DNA from: Branchiostoma floridae
Lineage: Eukaryota; Chordata; Leptocardii; Amphioxiformes; Branchiostomatidae
NCBI RefSeq assembly: GCF_000003815.2
Contig: NC_049984.1
Coordinates: forward strand, 5,098,491-5,162,490
DNA length: 64,000 bases
Direction of reading: 5' to 3'
Part shown: positions 21,501 to 36,500 of the stretch, piece by piece
Numbering within the stretch: position 1 is the stretch's first letter
Layout: each line of letters begins with the position of its first letter
Translations under genes and position numbers: made by a program
Notes under the pieces: generated by a model
Seen by the model: only the letters and a program-made list of their open reading frames with translations
The model's database searches: none
What the model was told of the DNA's origin: nothing

Positions 21501-24500
21501 GCAAGGCTGGAACATGGAAAGCAAAGTAAATCTCTAATATTCTATCCAGTTGTAGTTGGACTTGAACTGCCTTGTCTACCTGGGTGTCTAACCGTCATGA
21601 ATGCAAAAAGAGAATACTAGTAACCGTACACACCCAGATTACAATTTTACTTTAACGAATTTGCTCAGTACAATGCCAAGGCCAAGACACCACTTAAGGG
21701 CACTGACATAAGTTGTGGTTACAAGAACAGTATCTCTTCTCCTAAGTCAGAGAGAACAATGCTTAAGACAAGCTCGACTCACTAACTATCGAAAAAAGGA
21801 TAAAGTCTCGCCTACAACATTTTGCTTTGAGTTCCAGCAGCTTATTTTAAGGCATCTGTAGAAGAAAAGAACTCTGGTACTGAGAGATTTATCAACCTAA
21901 AGGAAAAATTCATATACTGTCACACTGTCAGAACTTTCCTTCCAACAACAGTAGGACTATGGAACAAACTCACAGGGAAAACAGTTCCCTTTAGAAATAT
22001 ACAGAAGTTCAAATGTGAAGCTAAGCCTTTCCTCAGCACACACTGACAGTTTTGTCTACCTTCAGCAGTCAAGCTACTAGTGCTGTACAGAAGTTGACAT
22101 AAATAAAAAGAAGAAAAAAAACTCACCCTTCCGGAGCATTTCTGGAGTGTGCGGCGATGCGTGCGAGGTTTTCCACGGTGTTATACAGGTCAGCCTCCGT
22201 CACGTCGGAGCTGTTCCTCTCATCGATCAGGTGCAGGCGCACCAACTGCATCGCAAACGTCACTGCCATGAAGTTCAGACCATTCTCCATACTCTGTGGG
22301 GGGGTGGGGGAAACAATCAACAATCAGGGCTGGAAATAATGGGTTCAAATATACACTTTTGTGCATTAAGAATTGGAGCTGTGCACCTAATTTTTTTTCA
22401 CTGTGGAAGCATCCATGCATGTAGATATTTGTATAGGTTACGAACATAAAGATACACTAGTATACAGAATATTATTGCCACTGAAGTGTCAGATAATAAT
22501 TGTAAAACTTTGTTGTATTACCTTTTAAAACTTTCGAGTTAACTATATGTATCAGATTCCAGTTCTCATCTACCCCCCAAATGTTTCTTGTTCAACCCAA
22601 TTGTCAAATCATTTAAAGGTACTCCACAAAATAAATTTTGAACCCTAAGAATGTAAGCTGAACTTTGTGACAAATTCATAACTACAAGTACAAAACATGT
22701 ATCATGCACATGACTAATATGGTACTTTATGTAGATCTATGCAAATTACAATCCATTTCTCACCTGTGCCAAATGTGTGTCGTACTGCTGCATGTTGATG
22801 AGTCGTGCGCGGACTAGACAGTTCACAGCCTCCAGGTTGTACTTCAGCTCTTCCCGACACTCACACAGAACCCTGTATGGAAGACAACAGAATCAAGGTT
22901 TGTGGTTTTATGTACATGTGCACATACATAGTCTTACTGTGGGCAATATGTCAAAGGTGAAAAAAAACTTAACACACCTGGATATACATTAAGTATGGTC
23001 TGAGCAATAACCCTTTAAAAGATAGGGGCCTTCACCTTTGACAAACTACCCGCAATGTATGATATGGACATCATGATCTGAACTTTATCTCAATGAGCTA
23101 ATAATAGTTCTATTGATCTCAAAGCAGTTAAGCTTAAATGAACTCAATGAACAGTCGAGCTACTCTTCCACAGGTAAAGACAGAGAATACAGACCCTTTG
23201 TACAGTTTTCATAGCTAGAGACTTGTTGGTATGTGCACATACTGTGCAGAGAATACAGACCCAATATGTACAGAATCTACATCTAGTGACTTGCTTGTTG
23301 GTAGAGTGGAATGAACAGAGACAACAGACCCTATATGTACAGTATCTACAGCTAGTGACTTGCTGAACTGGTGCCCAACCCTTATAAGTTATACCAAGTG
23401 ACAAGCAGGGTTGGACAAATCTACTAGCAAGTGAATTTTAGAAAACTTGTTTATCCCTGGACAAGTGTTCCTGACCTTGTGACTTGCTTGTTGGTCCAGT
23501 GGAGAGAACAGAGAACACAGACCCTTTCCTGGACTTGAACTGATACGAAAATGCCAAGTTATCTCACCTTGTGACTTGCTTGTTGGTCCAGTGGGGTCCG
23601 TAAGCCCGTTGGTCCTGCAGACCCTTCAGCACCAGGAGGTGAGCATCCCTGAAGCGCAGGGCCAGCTCGGGGTCAGAGGGCAGCTGGGTCAGTCCGTCCA
23701 ACAGGCCCTCCACAGCCTGGACAGGCAAGGAAACATCACAAAATGAGTACAAAATCTCGTAACAAATAAGGGCTATAGATGTCGGGTGCACATGTATTAT
23801 TGTGCACCCAAGATTGCAGCAGTGCATCTTGTTTTTGACTGTGTGACTCTACAGCCAGTCAACGAAACATCACAAACTGAGTAACAGGTCTCTAAACACC
23901 AGCCAAGACTCGAAAAAGTTCTGTGCAAGTCAAGCAAAAACTCGGTCAAGTCTTTAGTTGTTTAACAGTTTATCTGTTCATGATATATTTCGCAGCTCAA
24001 ATGAAATTTCATACAGATATTAGTGTTATCCTGAGGATGTACAGGTACGGTTTGAGAAGACATTAAAGATCTTTATTTCCTTTGACCTCTAACCTTCTGC
24101 CGGATGGTGAGAGCGGTGAAGAGTTGCATGTTACACCCCCCTCCCCCAAAAAAGATTAAAGATTTGATATATCAATGGTGCCTTGATAATGTGACTTATC
24201 AAGTACACTTTTAATTTATTTGAATTCCTTCAAACTGTGACCCCTGACCTTCTGCAGGAGGGCGAGTGCTGTGACGATCTCGCGGGAGTTGCGGGCGAGG
24301 ATGACGGCCTCCAGCAGGCTGTGCATGGCGGCCACCTGCTGGTTGGTGGGCGGCGCCAGGATCGCGTGCAGGTGCTGCTCAAGCTCGCTGATGATCCGGT
24401 CGTAGATCTGCGTGATCTCGTCCGTGGCAAAGGACTGAAACACGACAAAGTTACGTTAGTGATTTTAAGTACATATCTAAGGAGAGGAATACAATGGGCT

Positions 24501-27500
24501 CACCAAGAAAACTGCAAACATTAAACCGCCGCCAACAGAGTAAATCACTACGGGTTGATGCAATGGAAACAGGGCTACTACGACATCCAAGTCATCTATG
24601 AAGAATATTGAATTTTCTCCGGGAAAACAGGCTGGACTATCCCAGGCTAGAATCATTAAGAAAACTTAGATACAGCAACACAGCAGAATAGAGTACAGCA
24701 CTTCAAATGTCAACATCAGAAACTAGCACTGGTATGCAATCGTTGTTGGCTTACACTTCCTATAGAGTAGAACAAAAGACCATTACCTTCATCCCATCTC
24801 TGGCTTCTTTATCCTCCGTAGCAGCCTGGTCACGGTTAACTGCTGAAAGGGCAGGCTAGGAAACAGAGCAAAATACAGTTTTAAAGTTATTGATATAAAT
24901 AACATTAGTTAGTATACAACTACGTACAAAATGTATACAAAAGGCCTAGTTCGGTATTTCCCATTTCCTAACTATAGTTTACTTTTTATGTCTTCCCTCA
25001 GCTTTCAACTTCTCCTACCTTACATATCTGAAGAAATAACATCTCAACTTACAGGCATTGGCTTTGCCAAGAAGCCGCTAGGCTGGTTGGCCTCGTTGGT
25101 GGGCAGAAATCCTGGTATCTGTCGGGCGAACTCCTCATACACCGCAGTCTGCTGGGCAGTCACGCCCCCTACCTGTGGAGGCAATCATTGCAGTCAGCAC
25201 AAGGGGCATGGTAGATGTCACATTCTATGACTACTATCTCTACTACTAGTACTACAACTATTGTCCAGTGTGTATGTCTCTGTTGATAGAAGCATGTCTG
25301 AATATGTAGGCTGTATCAAGTTTGTTTTGTTCATTCATGGGAAGCCTTCTTGACCCTCTCGAAGTCAAGAGAGGGAAGTAAGTGCAGAAAAAATAGAACA
25401 AAGTAATGATAATAAAAGTACCATATGCCAAATAACAGATGCAAAAAAATAAAAAATAAAAATAAATCTACACCATCGCTTCTATCCTCAATTTATAGTG
25501 TCTTAAGCCATCTCTAAAGATTTCTGGTTTCACACAAAAAAAACGTGTCTACTACGCCAGCTGTCTTGAGGTACATAACTTCTGAGTTATGTGTCTTAAT
25601 ATGTACGCAACTCAAACAGACAAACCAACCTTCAGCCTGATCTGTTCCGGCATGCGCTCGGCCTGATAGGTCAGCACCACGGGATCGCAGTAGCGCCGCC
25701 CCTCGTTCCGGGCGTGTTTCCGTAGCTCGAACTCCGTGGCCAGGCGCTTGTCCATCTCCGGGATGGCCTTCTCCACCGCAGACTTCTGGATGAAGGCGCA
25801 GGCCAGCTCCACGTTCTCCTGGGCGATCATGCTAGCTGCCTGTTCTATCATCTCCTTCTGCTGCTGGGTCGCACCCTGGAAAAAACCCAGAAAATTACAA
25901 CCAACTGATACAAAAGTACAGCAAGGTGGTCATAAGGTAAGGATTGTTGACATAGAATCTAAAGGTTCTGGGTTCAAATACTTAGCGGCCTCAATGTTGT
26001 TTCCTCACTTGGATCTGGTGAAAAGAGCACCTAGCTTTGGTTAGCTAAGTCCCGTAGGATGGCAAGTATACCAGGAGGTCCCATGTTTGAGTGAAGCAAC
26101 ACTTTGAGAATGTATCTGACAGAAGAGCGCCATTCCAATGTGCGTGAGTCAAATCTTGCAGTCTACTCTTTCACAGCACAACTACACTAAGGGTACCCTC
26201 AGTTTGGGATCTTACAGTGACAGGGCTCTAACTGGTTATGCCTTACAAACAAACAATTACAGTACCCTAAGTGTAGTAAGGAACCTGGTCTTCAGCTTGC
26301 ACTTAGTGTACAAAACTGGTGAGTTAAGTCTAGAGGCCATTTGTCTGTATCTTTATCTAAATATAGCCAGTTTAACCGCCCTTCAGCATAACACAACAGC
26401 TTCACAGGCACGCGGCATGGCAGCAGCTGGTTATATTACACCAGTAAAGAAACAGTTTCCCTTACCCTGAGTGTAGTGAGGAAGCTGGTCTTGAGGTTGT
26501 TGTCGATGCTGACGTACAGCGGTTCCCGACAGGTGATCATTGCCATCCCTGCCGTCATGTACCGCACCATGTGGTGTGCCGCCGCTCGCATGCGCGCCTC
26601 TTCTGGGTCAAGGGCAAAGTCCTGAAACACGACATTAGCATTGGTTTGTTTATCTGTTTAGTCAAATCTACTTCATCAATATCTGGTTTGTATTCTTAGA
26701 GTTAGGATATATATAGGAATGATACTTGCTGTCACATAATCATGAGGTCAACTCTCCAGATGTCAATGGGTACCCAACCATTTTATTAAAAAAAACTGCA
26801 TTATCTATGCTTTCTTGAGAATGTATTGAATGCCTGTAAGTGTGCATTCCTCCTGGATTACCGATGCTGCATTAGTAGATTTCTTAAAATTCACTGTTTA
26901 TTTCAAGTAGCAGCCGAAGGGTACTAGTCTATATTTGCTATCACTAAGAAATTGTTCATATCAGTAACCTACACTTCAATACAATAATATGCATACAGAA
27001 CAAAAAGTACCTTTTTGACTATCTGTTCGCACGTTGTCATGGCAATCTTGATGGACCTCTCTACGACCGGATGGACCAGCTCTTGGACCGACCGCTCGAT
27101 GGCAGGGCGCACACAGGCCTTCAGTTGGGGGTGGGCCGTAAACAAGGGGACCTACAGAGTGGGGATAGACAAACATTTAGTTTTTCCTCAGATATTTGCA
27201 TATTCCAACCGGAAATCAGAAAAAATGGAAGCTGTAAACATGCACTCCACGTTTCAAGCTTTTTGATTGGCTTACAGTCGCACTTTCTCGGTTTTACGTC
27301 AGAGGTGAACCTATCAACGCACAGAACACCATCGGCATCGACTTTGATAATAGCCAATCAGAACTCAGAAAAAATGGAAGCTGTCAACATATACTCCGCG
27401 TTTCCAGCTTTTTGATTGGGACAAAGTCGCGGACTGTCTCGGGTGTACGCAGAACTGAACAAATCAACGCACAGGACACAAAATGGCATTCGGCATGCAG

Positions 27501-30500
27501 TTTGACAATACTATAGCAGCTGAGACGACCAAACAGGCGCTCAAGGAAGAAGTTGCCCGCCATGGAATGAACGAGATTGATAAATTTTCACACAAAAACG
27601 TTATCTTCAGAAAATTGGACCTTGGAATCTTGCAAATTCAACGGTGAACGGACGTGTTCAAGCAACGCAATACATTTGTATACCTGTTAAAACGTTCGCT
27701 TGTAACATGTTGTAGCACTGGCTCAGTGGTATTAATCACGCGTGGTAAACCAACGCTCCGGGATCGAATCCGTGGACAGATAATGTTTTTTAATTTTTTT
27801 TTTTCTTTTTGCTGCATTTTCGCGAAAATGTTGCCTTTCTTGTTGCTTCTTTTCTTGCGATTTTTGCTTTCTTTTCCCTTCGCCCACATCCTGCATTTTT
27901 TTCAAAAATGTTGCCTTTCTAGTCAAGATTCAAGTCATAAGATACACAATACAGAAGTTACTCAAGCAACAGCTTGTGTGTTGCTATCTTTAAACCTCTA
28001 AAATGGCTGATCCTATATGAAACATCCAAGTGTTGAAAAAAAACTTGCTTGAGCAACTCCTGTATTGTGTAAATATGTTTGTTATGTTGGACAAAAGAAG
28101 AGAAACAACACATGTAGTTCATACTTTTTACCATCATTTTACCACTCCTTTGAGAAAACATATTTGTTGTCGGCTGGGTCACACGTAGACTTTCCCACTG
28201 ATCTTGTTGCATGTTGGGAGATACAGGGCACTATGGCTAACCTAGAAGGACTGTGGACCACAGCTTAGCGTTCCAAGGACTGCAACCCTTTCCAGTAGCA
28301 TGCATGTCAGGTAAGCAAAACAGCTGGGATTTTAACTCATTGCTTCAGAGGTAGGGTCATTAATCACTGGACTGCGCATACTAAGAGGTTTTTGTACTCA
28401 CATTGTTACTAATAGAGATATGTGGGGCCAGGCCTGCGAATGTCATGGTGTTCACATCGTGGAAGCTGAACTTCGGTTCTGGTGGTATAGTGGGGACCGC
28501 CGTGGTAGTTGTGGTGGTGGTAGTGGAGGTCACTGAAGGCATACCCGTGGTGGACACATGCTGGACTTCCTCCACTGGCTTGTCATTCTTCGGCGCGGAG
28601 AGTTGCTCCTCAATCTGAGACAGTTTGTCTTTGTCTTTCAGGTAGTTTCCTGGTTTCAGATCCTGTAGGGGTAGAAATGACAGATATTAGCTGTAAATTC
28701 TAATCAGTGTGTGAGATTATAAACCTCAGCTTTATTGTATTTTCCTTTGAATTTTGGAGATCGGTTCAAGAAGTGTCCCCTCAAATGCTGGAGGTCCTGT
28801 ATTTGAGGAGAGCTACTACACTTATTGAAACGAGTAGGGGTCCATCCTAGTGTGAGCACATCAAACCTTACTGTCTGGTCTTACAAAGCTTGCACTTAAC
28901 TGTACAAAACTGGTGTGTTATGCCAAAAGTACTTTACTAGTTTTAAGTGGTTTGTAAGTTATACACAAAGCATGTACATTTTGTATGTTTTTGCAGTTCC
29001 GATAAGACAAGCTACCTTCTTGTAGCTATAACTATAGATGAGTAATCACAAGTTACATATTGTAGGGAACATAAGGCTTGTAACTCATGATATACCTTGT
29101 TGTAATACTCACCCTCAAAATTGCTGACATTTTGTTAACATCCTTTTCTGCAATCCTTAATTTTTTCCTGAAACCTCCTATTTGCAGGTATTCTATTTCT
29201 AACCCAATCCATTCCTACATAATGTTACTTACAGCGATGTCCAGATTGAGGGTCTTGCAGAGTACTTCTATCTCGAACTTGAGGTTGAGTTTCAGGTCCG
29301 GCTCCTGGTGCAGTTCGGACAGGACGTTCATGATGGCGAGAGTCCAGGGGTTGGGCGGCTTGAACACCTTACTCTTCGAACACGACTCCAGCACTTTGGC
29401 AACAAAGGGGACGACATACAGCAGCTCCTGGTGTCCTTTGTGGTAGGCCTCCAGTAGAAGGGACTTGATGTCTATGTCCTGTAAAATACAGAAATCAGTT
29501 AGTTAACTCGCTTCTGGCTTGTAAACAAGATCAAGTTTAGCTTTGTCAAAGCTGTTGACTGTATACTGAAGATGTAGCATATACAGACATATGCACACAT
29601 ACTCAAGCCACAACAACTCTTGCAGGGCCTTTCTTGCTTGCAGTCTTGTAACAAAGCCCGTGAAAAGCAGTGGAGCGTATATGGAAAAGGTATCCCTGTC
29701 GCTAGATACCCGGCTTCCAAACACTCCTTCCTAAAATTCTAGATCAAGAACTGTGTCTGCAAACACATGCACTGGCCACAACGCCACTGTTTCTGATTAA
29801 AAATCACATGCTTAGCCATCTCAACAAAAAGCACCATTTTGGTCACGTGGAATTTTGTCCTCAGGGTCAACGATATGTGTATAGAGAATATTACAACTCT
29901 GGGCACAAGATGAGCTATCAAAAACTACGGATACACAAAATGGTGCTGCTTAAAGGATATGAAAAGATATAGTAGCACTACTTACTATCTGCAGAATGGG
30001 CTTGTTCTTGGCCAGTGTCAGCATGCCCATCCAGTGGCCCAAGTTCTTTAGAAGGGAGCGATCAGAGAAGTTGGCAGCTCCTTTGTCAGCCTGCAGTAGA
30101 ACCTGAAAAAAGAATAGAACAACAAAAATCAGATGTTAATACTTTGGTATGCTAAGGTCTACCCACTAATTTGAAGGTTCATTCCCAGATGGGTCATACC
30201 AAAGACTTTAAAAATCGTACATGCTGCTTCAAATTCTCTCTTAGTACTCCAAGAAAGAGTTCAGAAGTTGAACACACTACCAGTGGACTAGTTGTAGGGC
30301 ACATAAGCACCAAAAAAATGTGAAATGGTTAAATACATTATTTTGTAATATTTATTGAGAAATACATACACAGTAAATCAATTCATTTACCACAACCTGG
30401 GCTGCCCAACTAGCCTGTGACCAATGCAAAGGGACTAACCCTGCTGACAAAAACAACGACAATACAAACGGAACTGAGGTTTCCACATGGAAAGAAGGAC

Positions 30501-33500
30501 TTACCTTGATATTGCGGAAGGTTTCCTTGATGACCATCTGGGTGACGTCTGGGTTCTTCAGCACGTCGATGAAGTTGGAGTACAGGGTGTGGAAGTTGGG
30601 CTCGATGCTGGCCCGTTTCATGACGAGGTACTGCGACACCCAGGGTAAGTACTCCTCACCAACGGCATCACGTAATTCTTCAGTCTATTGAATATGAAAA
30701 AAAATCTAAATTTGCCTCCCTACATTACATGCAATGTTTACTTGGTCCAATGAAACATAATAGAGATGGCGGACTTCAGCCCTCCCCCCAAACTGCATTG
30801 CAGCCATATCAGTCCCAGAAACAAAAACATTGGGAATTGCAGAACCACAAACAGACAAGCTAAAAGCAAGGCTTTTCAAGATTTAACTGAAAGCTTTGCA
30901 CCAAGTATAGTTTGTAAATGCAGATTGTTAACTGTATTGTACTGTGTTAACAAATGATACACATGTACATGAATGTATTGTTACCTAGCATGTCAACACT
31001 TTCAAAAAGTGCTACATGTCATGAGCTAAAAGTTTTTTTTGCAAGAGTTTCATTTACTGCAACAAGTGAAAACTCTAAAAAGACTGTCTTCAAATGTAAC
31101 ACTCAAACACATAAAAATATAAGAAGTGGAGAAACTCATACCTTCTGGTTAAGGTTGGACTGGGACAGATTATTGAAGATGAAAGCCACTTTGTCCTGAA
31201 GTACTTCTGGTGGTTCTAACTTCTTGTTCTGGGCGTCGTTTCCTGCCAGCAGGGTGTCAATGTTTGTGGCATTGGCAATGGAAGGCTGCGTAGAAAAAAA
31301 ACTTAGTTTAGTATATGTATGTTAGTATATTTATCCCTTTTATCACTTTTAACTGTACAGTATACTGCATTTCAGCCAATGAAAGCTGCTACTGTATGTT
31401 GTGTCCTGCAATGAACAACGTAAATAAACCATGATTTATTCATTCATTATTTGAGTACCTTGCATGTTCTATTATAAGGATATAACGATGGTGAAATTTG
31501 TCCATTGCATTTAAGAAACAAGATATCAAAACAGATGTTTTGCTGCAATACCTTAGTCGCTAGGAGGTCCATTACCGACCTTGACATTCGTTTTCCCAAC
31601 ACCTAACCACATGCCAAATATATTAAAGATTCAACCACAACTTTTCAAGTTACACTGGAAGCACATGCACAAACAAACAAACAGCATGAAAACAACATAT
31701 TCTTCTAAACAAAGGTAAAAAGACAGGAATTAGTACTACTTACACTCTGACCAGGTCTGAGGGGTGGCGTAGAGCTGACCTTACTGGTAACTGTTGAAAA
31801 AAGCACAAGTCAAAAGTTGAAATTAAGCAGGTACTGCCCTAAGGTGAGGTAACTTCACTTACTCTACAAACTCTAGTCTACAAACTTGAACTCACATACT
31901 AGTAACACATGTACAGCATAACATATTGTAAATACTAGCACTGATCACTTGTTCTTTGCATACAAGCAGTTAGCTTAATGTAAGAAAAGGTCATAAATCA
32001 GAAAGGCACGTATAGATTTCTTCTCAGCAAAACAATCTATTCCAAAAGCCAATAAGGTCTTCTTGTTTGCTTATTAAAGTTTGTATATGGTGGGCATAAC
32101 AGCCCTTCTATGTAACGCAACAGCTTTGAATGATTGCGGCGTGGTAGAGGCTGGTTATTCATGTATTACAATGGAGCGACCTGTCACACCTAACTTTTGC
32201 ACATCTAGCAACAAGCATCCCTTAACCATCTAATGAGGATGCTCCTTATAAGTTATGGTGCTTGGAGGCAATAAGTTTTGCTCTATGTATGAGGTTGTTT
32301 GTATGAGGTTAGATATTTACCTTTGAAGGGCGACTCACCCCCAGATGCCGTGCTGACGGCAGTCGTTGTTACGGTCGTGGTTAGAGTCGTGGCCATCGTG
32401 GACGACGTTTTGCCTAGGCTCAGCGGAGGGCTGGTGGATGGGGCCGCCATCTTGATGGGAGGTTCCCGCGACTGCTGGCCAAACTCTACGTACTGGAAAC
32501 AACCACACGATGGGTTAGGAATAGTTGCTAACATTTCTGTCGAACTTCAGTGTGTACTTAGATTTGAAGTATGTGGCACGTTGTTGTCAATGGCCTTTTG
32601 GTTAGGCTAGTGGACAAGAGTTTGCGAGGTCACAAGTAGGCCTGTGTACCTAAATACCTGTACCTGTAAAATTGTTTAGGTACAGGTCTGTACTTGTACC
32701 TAAACAAACTAAAGCACTAGTGGACACCACTTTTTAAGACTACAGATAAGTAAATCCTGAATCAACGATGACAATTGTGATAATCTTGAAGTTTAATCTT
32801 AAGGAAACTTGCAAAGAAATCATTCAAATATGTCATTTATATGACAATTTATCATTAAAACGACAGTTAGCTACAGGTTTCATTTGCATAAACAGGTGCA
32901 GGTCCAGACATGTACCTATACCTAAAATTTGTTAAGTTAAGGTACACAGCTCTAGTCATTCCTGTTAGACTCAAGTTAGATTCCTGGTAGTGTGGGCACC
33001 TAACATGACTTTCTTCACTCCATCTAGGACCTGGTGTATAAATGGGTACCTGACTTCAGATAGGAAAATAAAAGGAGTGAAAGGAGAGGGATGGACTGTG
33101 TTTTCCGATACCATGCTCTAGACACACTAAACAAGAACTCACTGCTGCTACAATTTATTAACTTTGTTTGAACGTTTATCATTCATTCACAAGAAGCTCA
33201 AATCAGCCAGCAGGCCAATTTTCAAAGATATGGAACCTTTTCCCAAGAAGTATGACAGTAGAAAGGTAGTGAAAGGAGAGGGACGGGCTCTGTCTTTCAA
33301 CACCATTCTATAGACACACAACTCAAGACAAACAACTCACTACCACTACAGTCTATAAAGCTATGGACCTTTCCTGAGTATGTGGGGAAAACTTGTCCTA
33401 CCTCAATGAGATGTGCAGGGAACTCCTGGAAATGTGGTATGGCAGCAAGGTGCTGGCAATACTGGGGGTAGTCCTTCAATCTGAAAGTTTAAAATACAGC

Positions 33501-36500
33501 AAAAAGTTTTTAAGAGCATAGCAGACAAGAAAAAAATAGGGGAATCAAAACAGATACCCTATCTTCACAAGCATGAAGCCTTCATTCTACCCAAAAACTG
33601 TGATCATAGAGTGTCCAAAGAATATAAAAGAAACTGGCTCAATACCATGGAAAGTTGCCAGGGGATTCTTTCATAGACCAAAGGATAACTGCACACCAAA
33701 TTTCATCCATAGCTTGTTGAGTAATGCTGTTACACTTCAAACACAATACAAACAGATAACTTTCTTGGTAAAGAAAGTGAGAATTGTAAGAAGTAGATAT
33801 GGTCGTATAACCCACCTAGTCTTGAAGCGGTCCAGAGCAGCTATGCCGAAGTAGTACATTTTGCTTCCATGGGGTTTCCTCAAGGCCTCCAACACATACC
33901 TCAGGGCTATGCCTAGTGCCATGTACCTACGAAAATACAGTGCAAAAATCATTAAACCACTCTTAAATTCTAGCAAGGGGACAGGAGCTCAGGAAGCTCA
34001 TGATAAACAGGATAAAGTGGAAAGAGTTGAAAAAGAGTGATTAAAGCTGCAGGGTGTCCAGACCACTGTATCAGCAGAACACAGTGGACTACTACAACTA
34101 TAGGAGTCAGGTGGTCAATTTACAGGTATATAGAAGTATTGCATATCATATATTTTGTACCCCTGAAGAGATTGCCATGGTGGGAGCATTGATGATACAG
34201 AAAACATGACAGACAAGTCCGTGTTATCTTTGTTCAACCCTCTGGTTATTTTGTCACTTCAATAAAATATAAAATCTTATGTTATTTTAAAACTTTGCAA
34301 AATGTTACGTTTCTGCTTTGTATTCGAGAATATTGTACAGTTGCTATACAATGGCCTCCTTCGGTCAATATTGACCATGGTAAAATCCTAATTGATACAG
34401 TTGCTACTTACGAGACAATTCCTTCCGCTATGAGTCCACCGAACAGAGTAGCAGTGATTTGCAGCTCCCGGGTGGGGTACTGGTGGAAGTACCGATACTC
34501 CTGGTACAGGTTACGCAGCATACAGTGGAATACATCCTGTGGATAATAGACAACAGATATACATGTACTTTACATAAGTCAGTGTTATAAAAAAGAAGAA
34601 AGGAAATAGTAATCTAAAGGTGACAGTGGCCACAGGGATGCCAATGAATTCATATGAATTCTATGAAATTCCTACAATCCACTACTAAGAAACATATAAA
34701 TTTTGTGCAATTCATTAGGGTTTTACTATTAGTATTCCTTAAAATCTATATAAGTACTTCTAATAGGCAACCCCTGGGCCATGTGGTTCATATACAAAGG
34801 TGGTCACTAGTTTAGGATTGAATGTACTGAAAATTTTGCTTGTTTGTTCTATGCAACCAGTGAACCACCTTCAGTCATAACACTTCAATCTTTGAATGCA
34901 ATTCAATCTTTACAATTGGATAAAAAACAGCTTACTTCCAGACCTTGCGAGTGACATCCAGCATCACTGGAATGAACTGGCAGATCAATACATCTACATC
35001 TACATCTAACTAGAAAACCCAGTTGAACATGTCACTTCAGCTTTTGTACAGGAAGCTCAAGCTACTTAAGACAAGACTCAACTGTACTGTACGACTGAAT
35101 GTTTGTCCCCTACCCTTTCTCTTTTGATGGGGGAATCCCGAAACTTCTTCAGCATCTCTAAGACCTCGTCGATGGACATGGTGGGGTTGGGCGGGTGGTT
35201 GTAGATGCGCTGGAAGTAGCTGTTGGCTTCGTCGTCGATCTCCTTGGAGAACTGCTGGTTCATCTCTGGCCACACGTTCGAAACGTCTGAAAATATTCCA
35301 CAATTTATAAAATCTGATGTAAAATCTATGCCTGTTATACTGTCAAGGGGCACCTAGAATTGCCTATGAAATTTCTTGAGTTGGAGAAAAAGTCAACTTT
35401 ATACCATATTTTCAAGTGTACCCTTTTCAGACTGTATACCAAGTTTTTTTTTGTTCCAACTCATTGTTTGGCAGCTCATGATGTCCATTTTAGTTTGAAA
35501 ACACACATCTATTTTCTGTAATGAAGTTCAGATGTTTGGGACAGAAGGTTAAATTTTTGTCTCTCCCAACAAGCAAATTTCCATCCCAGGACTGAAGGAC
35601 AGGTCCTGGAGACAGCCCTGAAGGTGTTGGCTAACATTAGCTTCTAGGGCCTGACCAGTAGAAGGGATGCTGGATTGAAAACATACTAATGTGTTCATTT
35701 TCTTCATCCCTCCTAGCAGAAAGGGTTTACAGAAAAGGTAGGGCTGGCTACCTGGGCTAGCTGTCACGTCAGGCTACTCAGATACCCATTCATAGCCCCA
35801 ATTTTTTTTTATCACTCGCAAACACTACTTTGCTTTGGGGTGAGCCTAATGATATAGTATTGTATGCTAGTAGCTTGTTCAGGCTATTTTCAAACATATC
35901 TAAACCCTTTCCAGGCTGTGCACCGACCTTGGCGCAGACTGCTGGCTGCCTTCTGCTGTGCCAGCGCTGCCTGCTGGGAGCTCCCGATGCTGCCAGTCTT
36001 CTGCCCAAATGCACCGCCCATACCGGCCATTCCCAGGCTGCCTGTTGTTCCCAATCCTGAAACATTCACAACATTAAAACATTGTGGTGTCATGTGGTGC
36101 AATCAGGTGTTCAATTTGTAACCCAGAGGTTCTGCCCAAACGCACCGCCCATACCTGCCATTCCCAGGCTGCCTGTTGTTCCCAATCCTGAAACATTCAC
36201 AACGTTAAAACACTATGAGCTTCCATGATAATTAAAACACTGTGTTATGGCTTTCCTTCAACTTTCCTTTCTGTCCAAGTACAGTCTAATAATGTATAAC
36301 CTGGGTGACACCTTTGCAGGGCTGTCTCCAGCTTTACATTTTTTCCATCCCTCTTAACATCACTGTTAAACAGTGTTATGGCTTTCCTTTGATCTTTATT
36401 TACATCCCAGCATAATCTAAATGCACAGTCAGGTCTACCTTTTTTCACAGATTTGTAAATTTTGAGGTATGTATTTGACTCAAGCATTACATGTCTTCCT

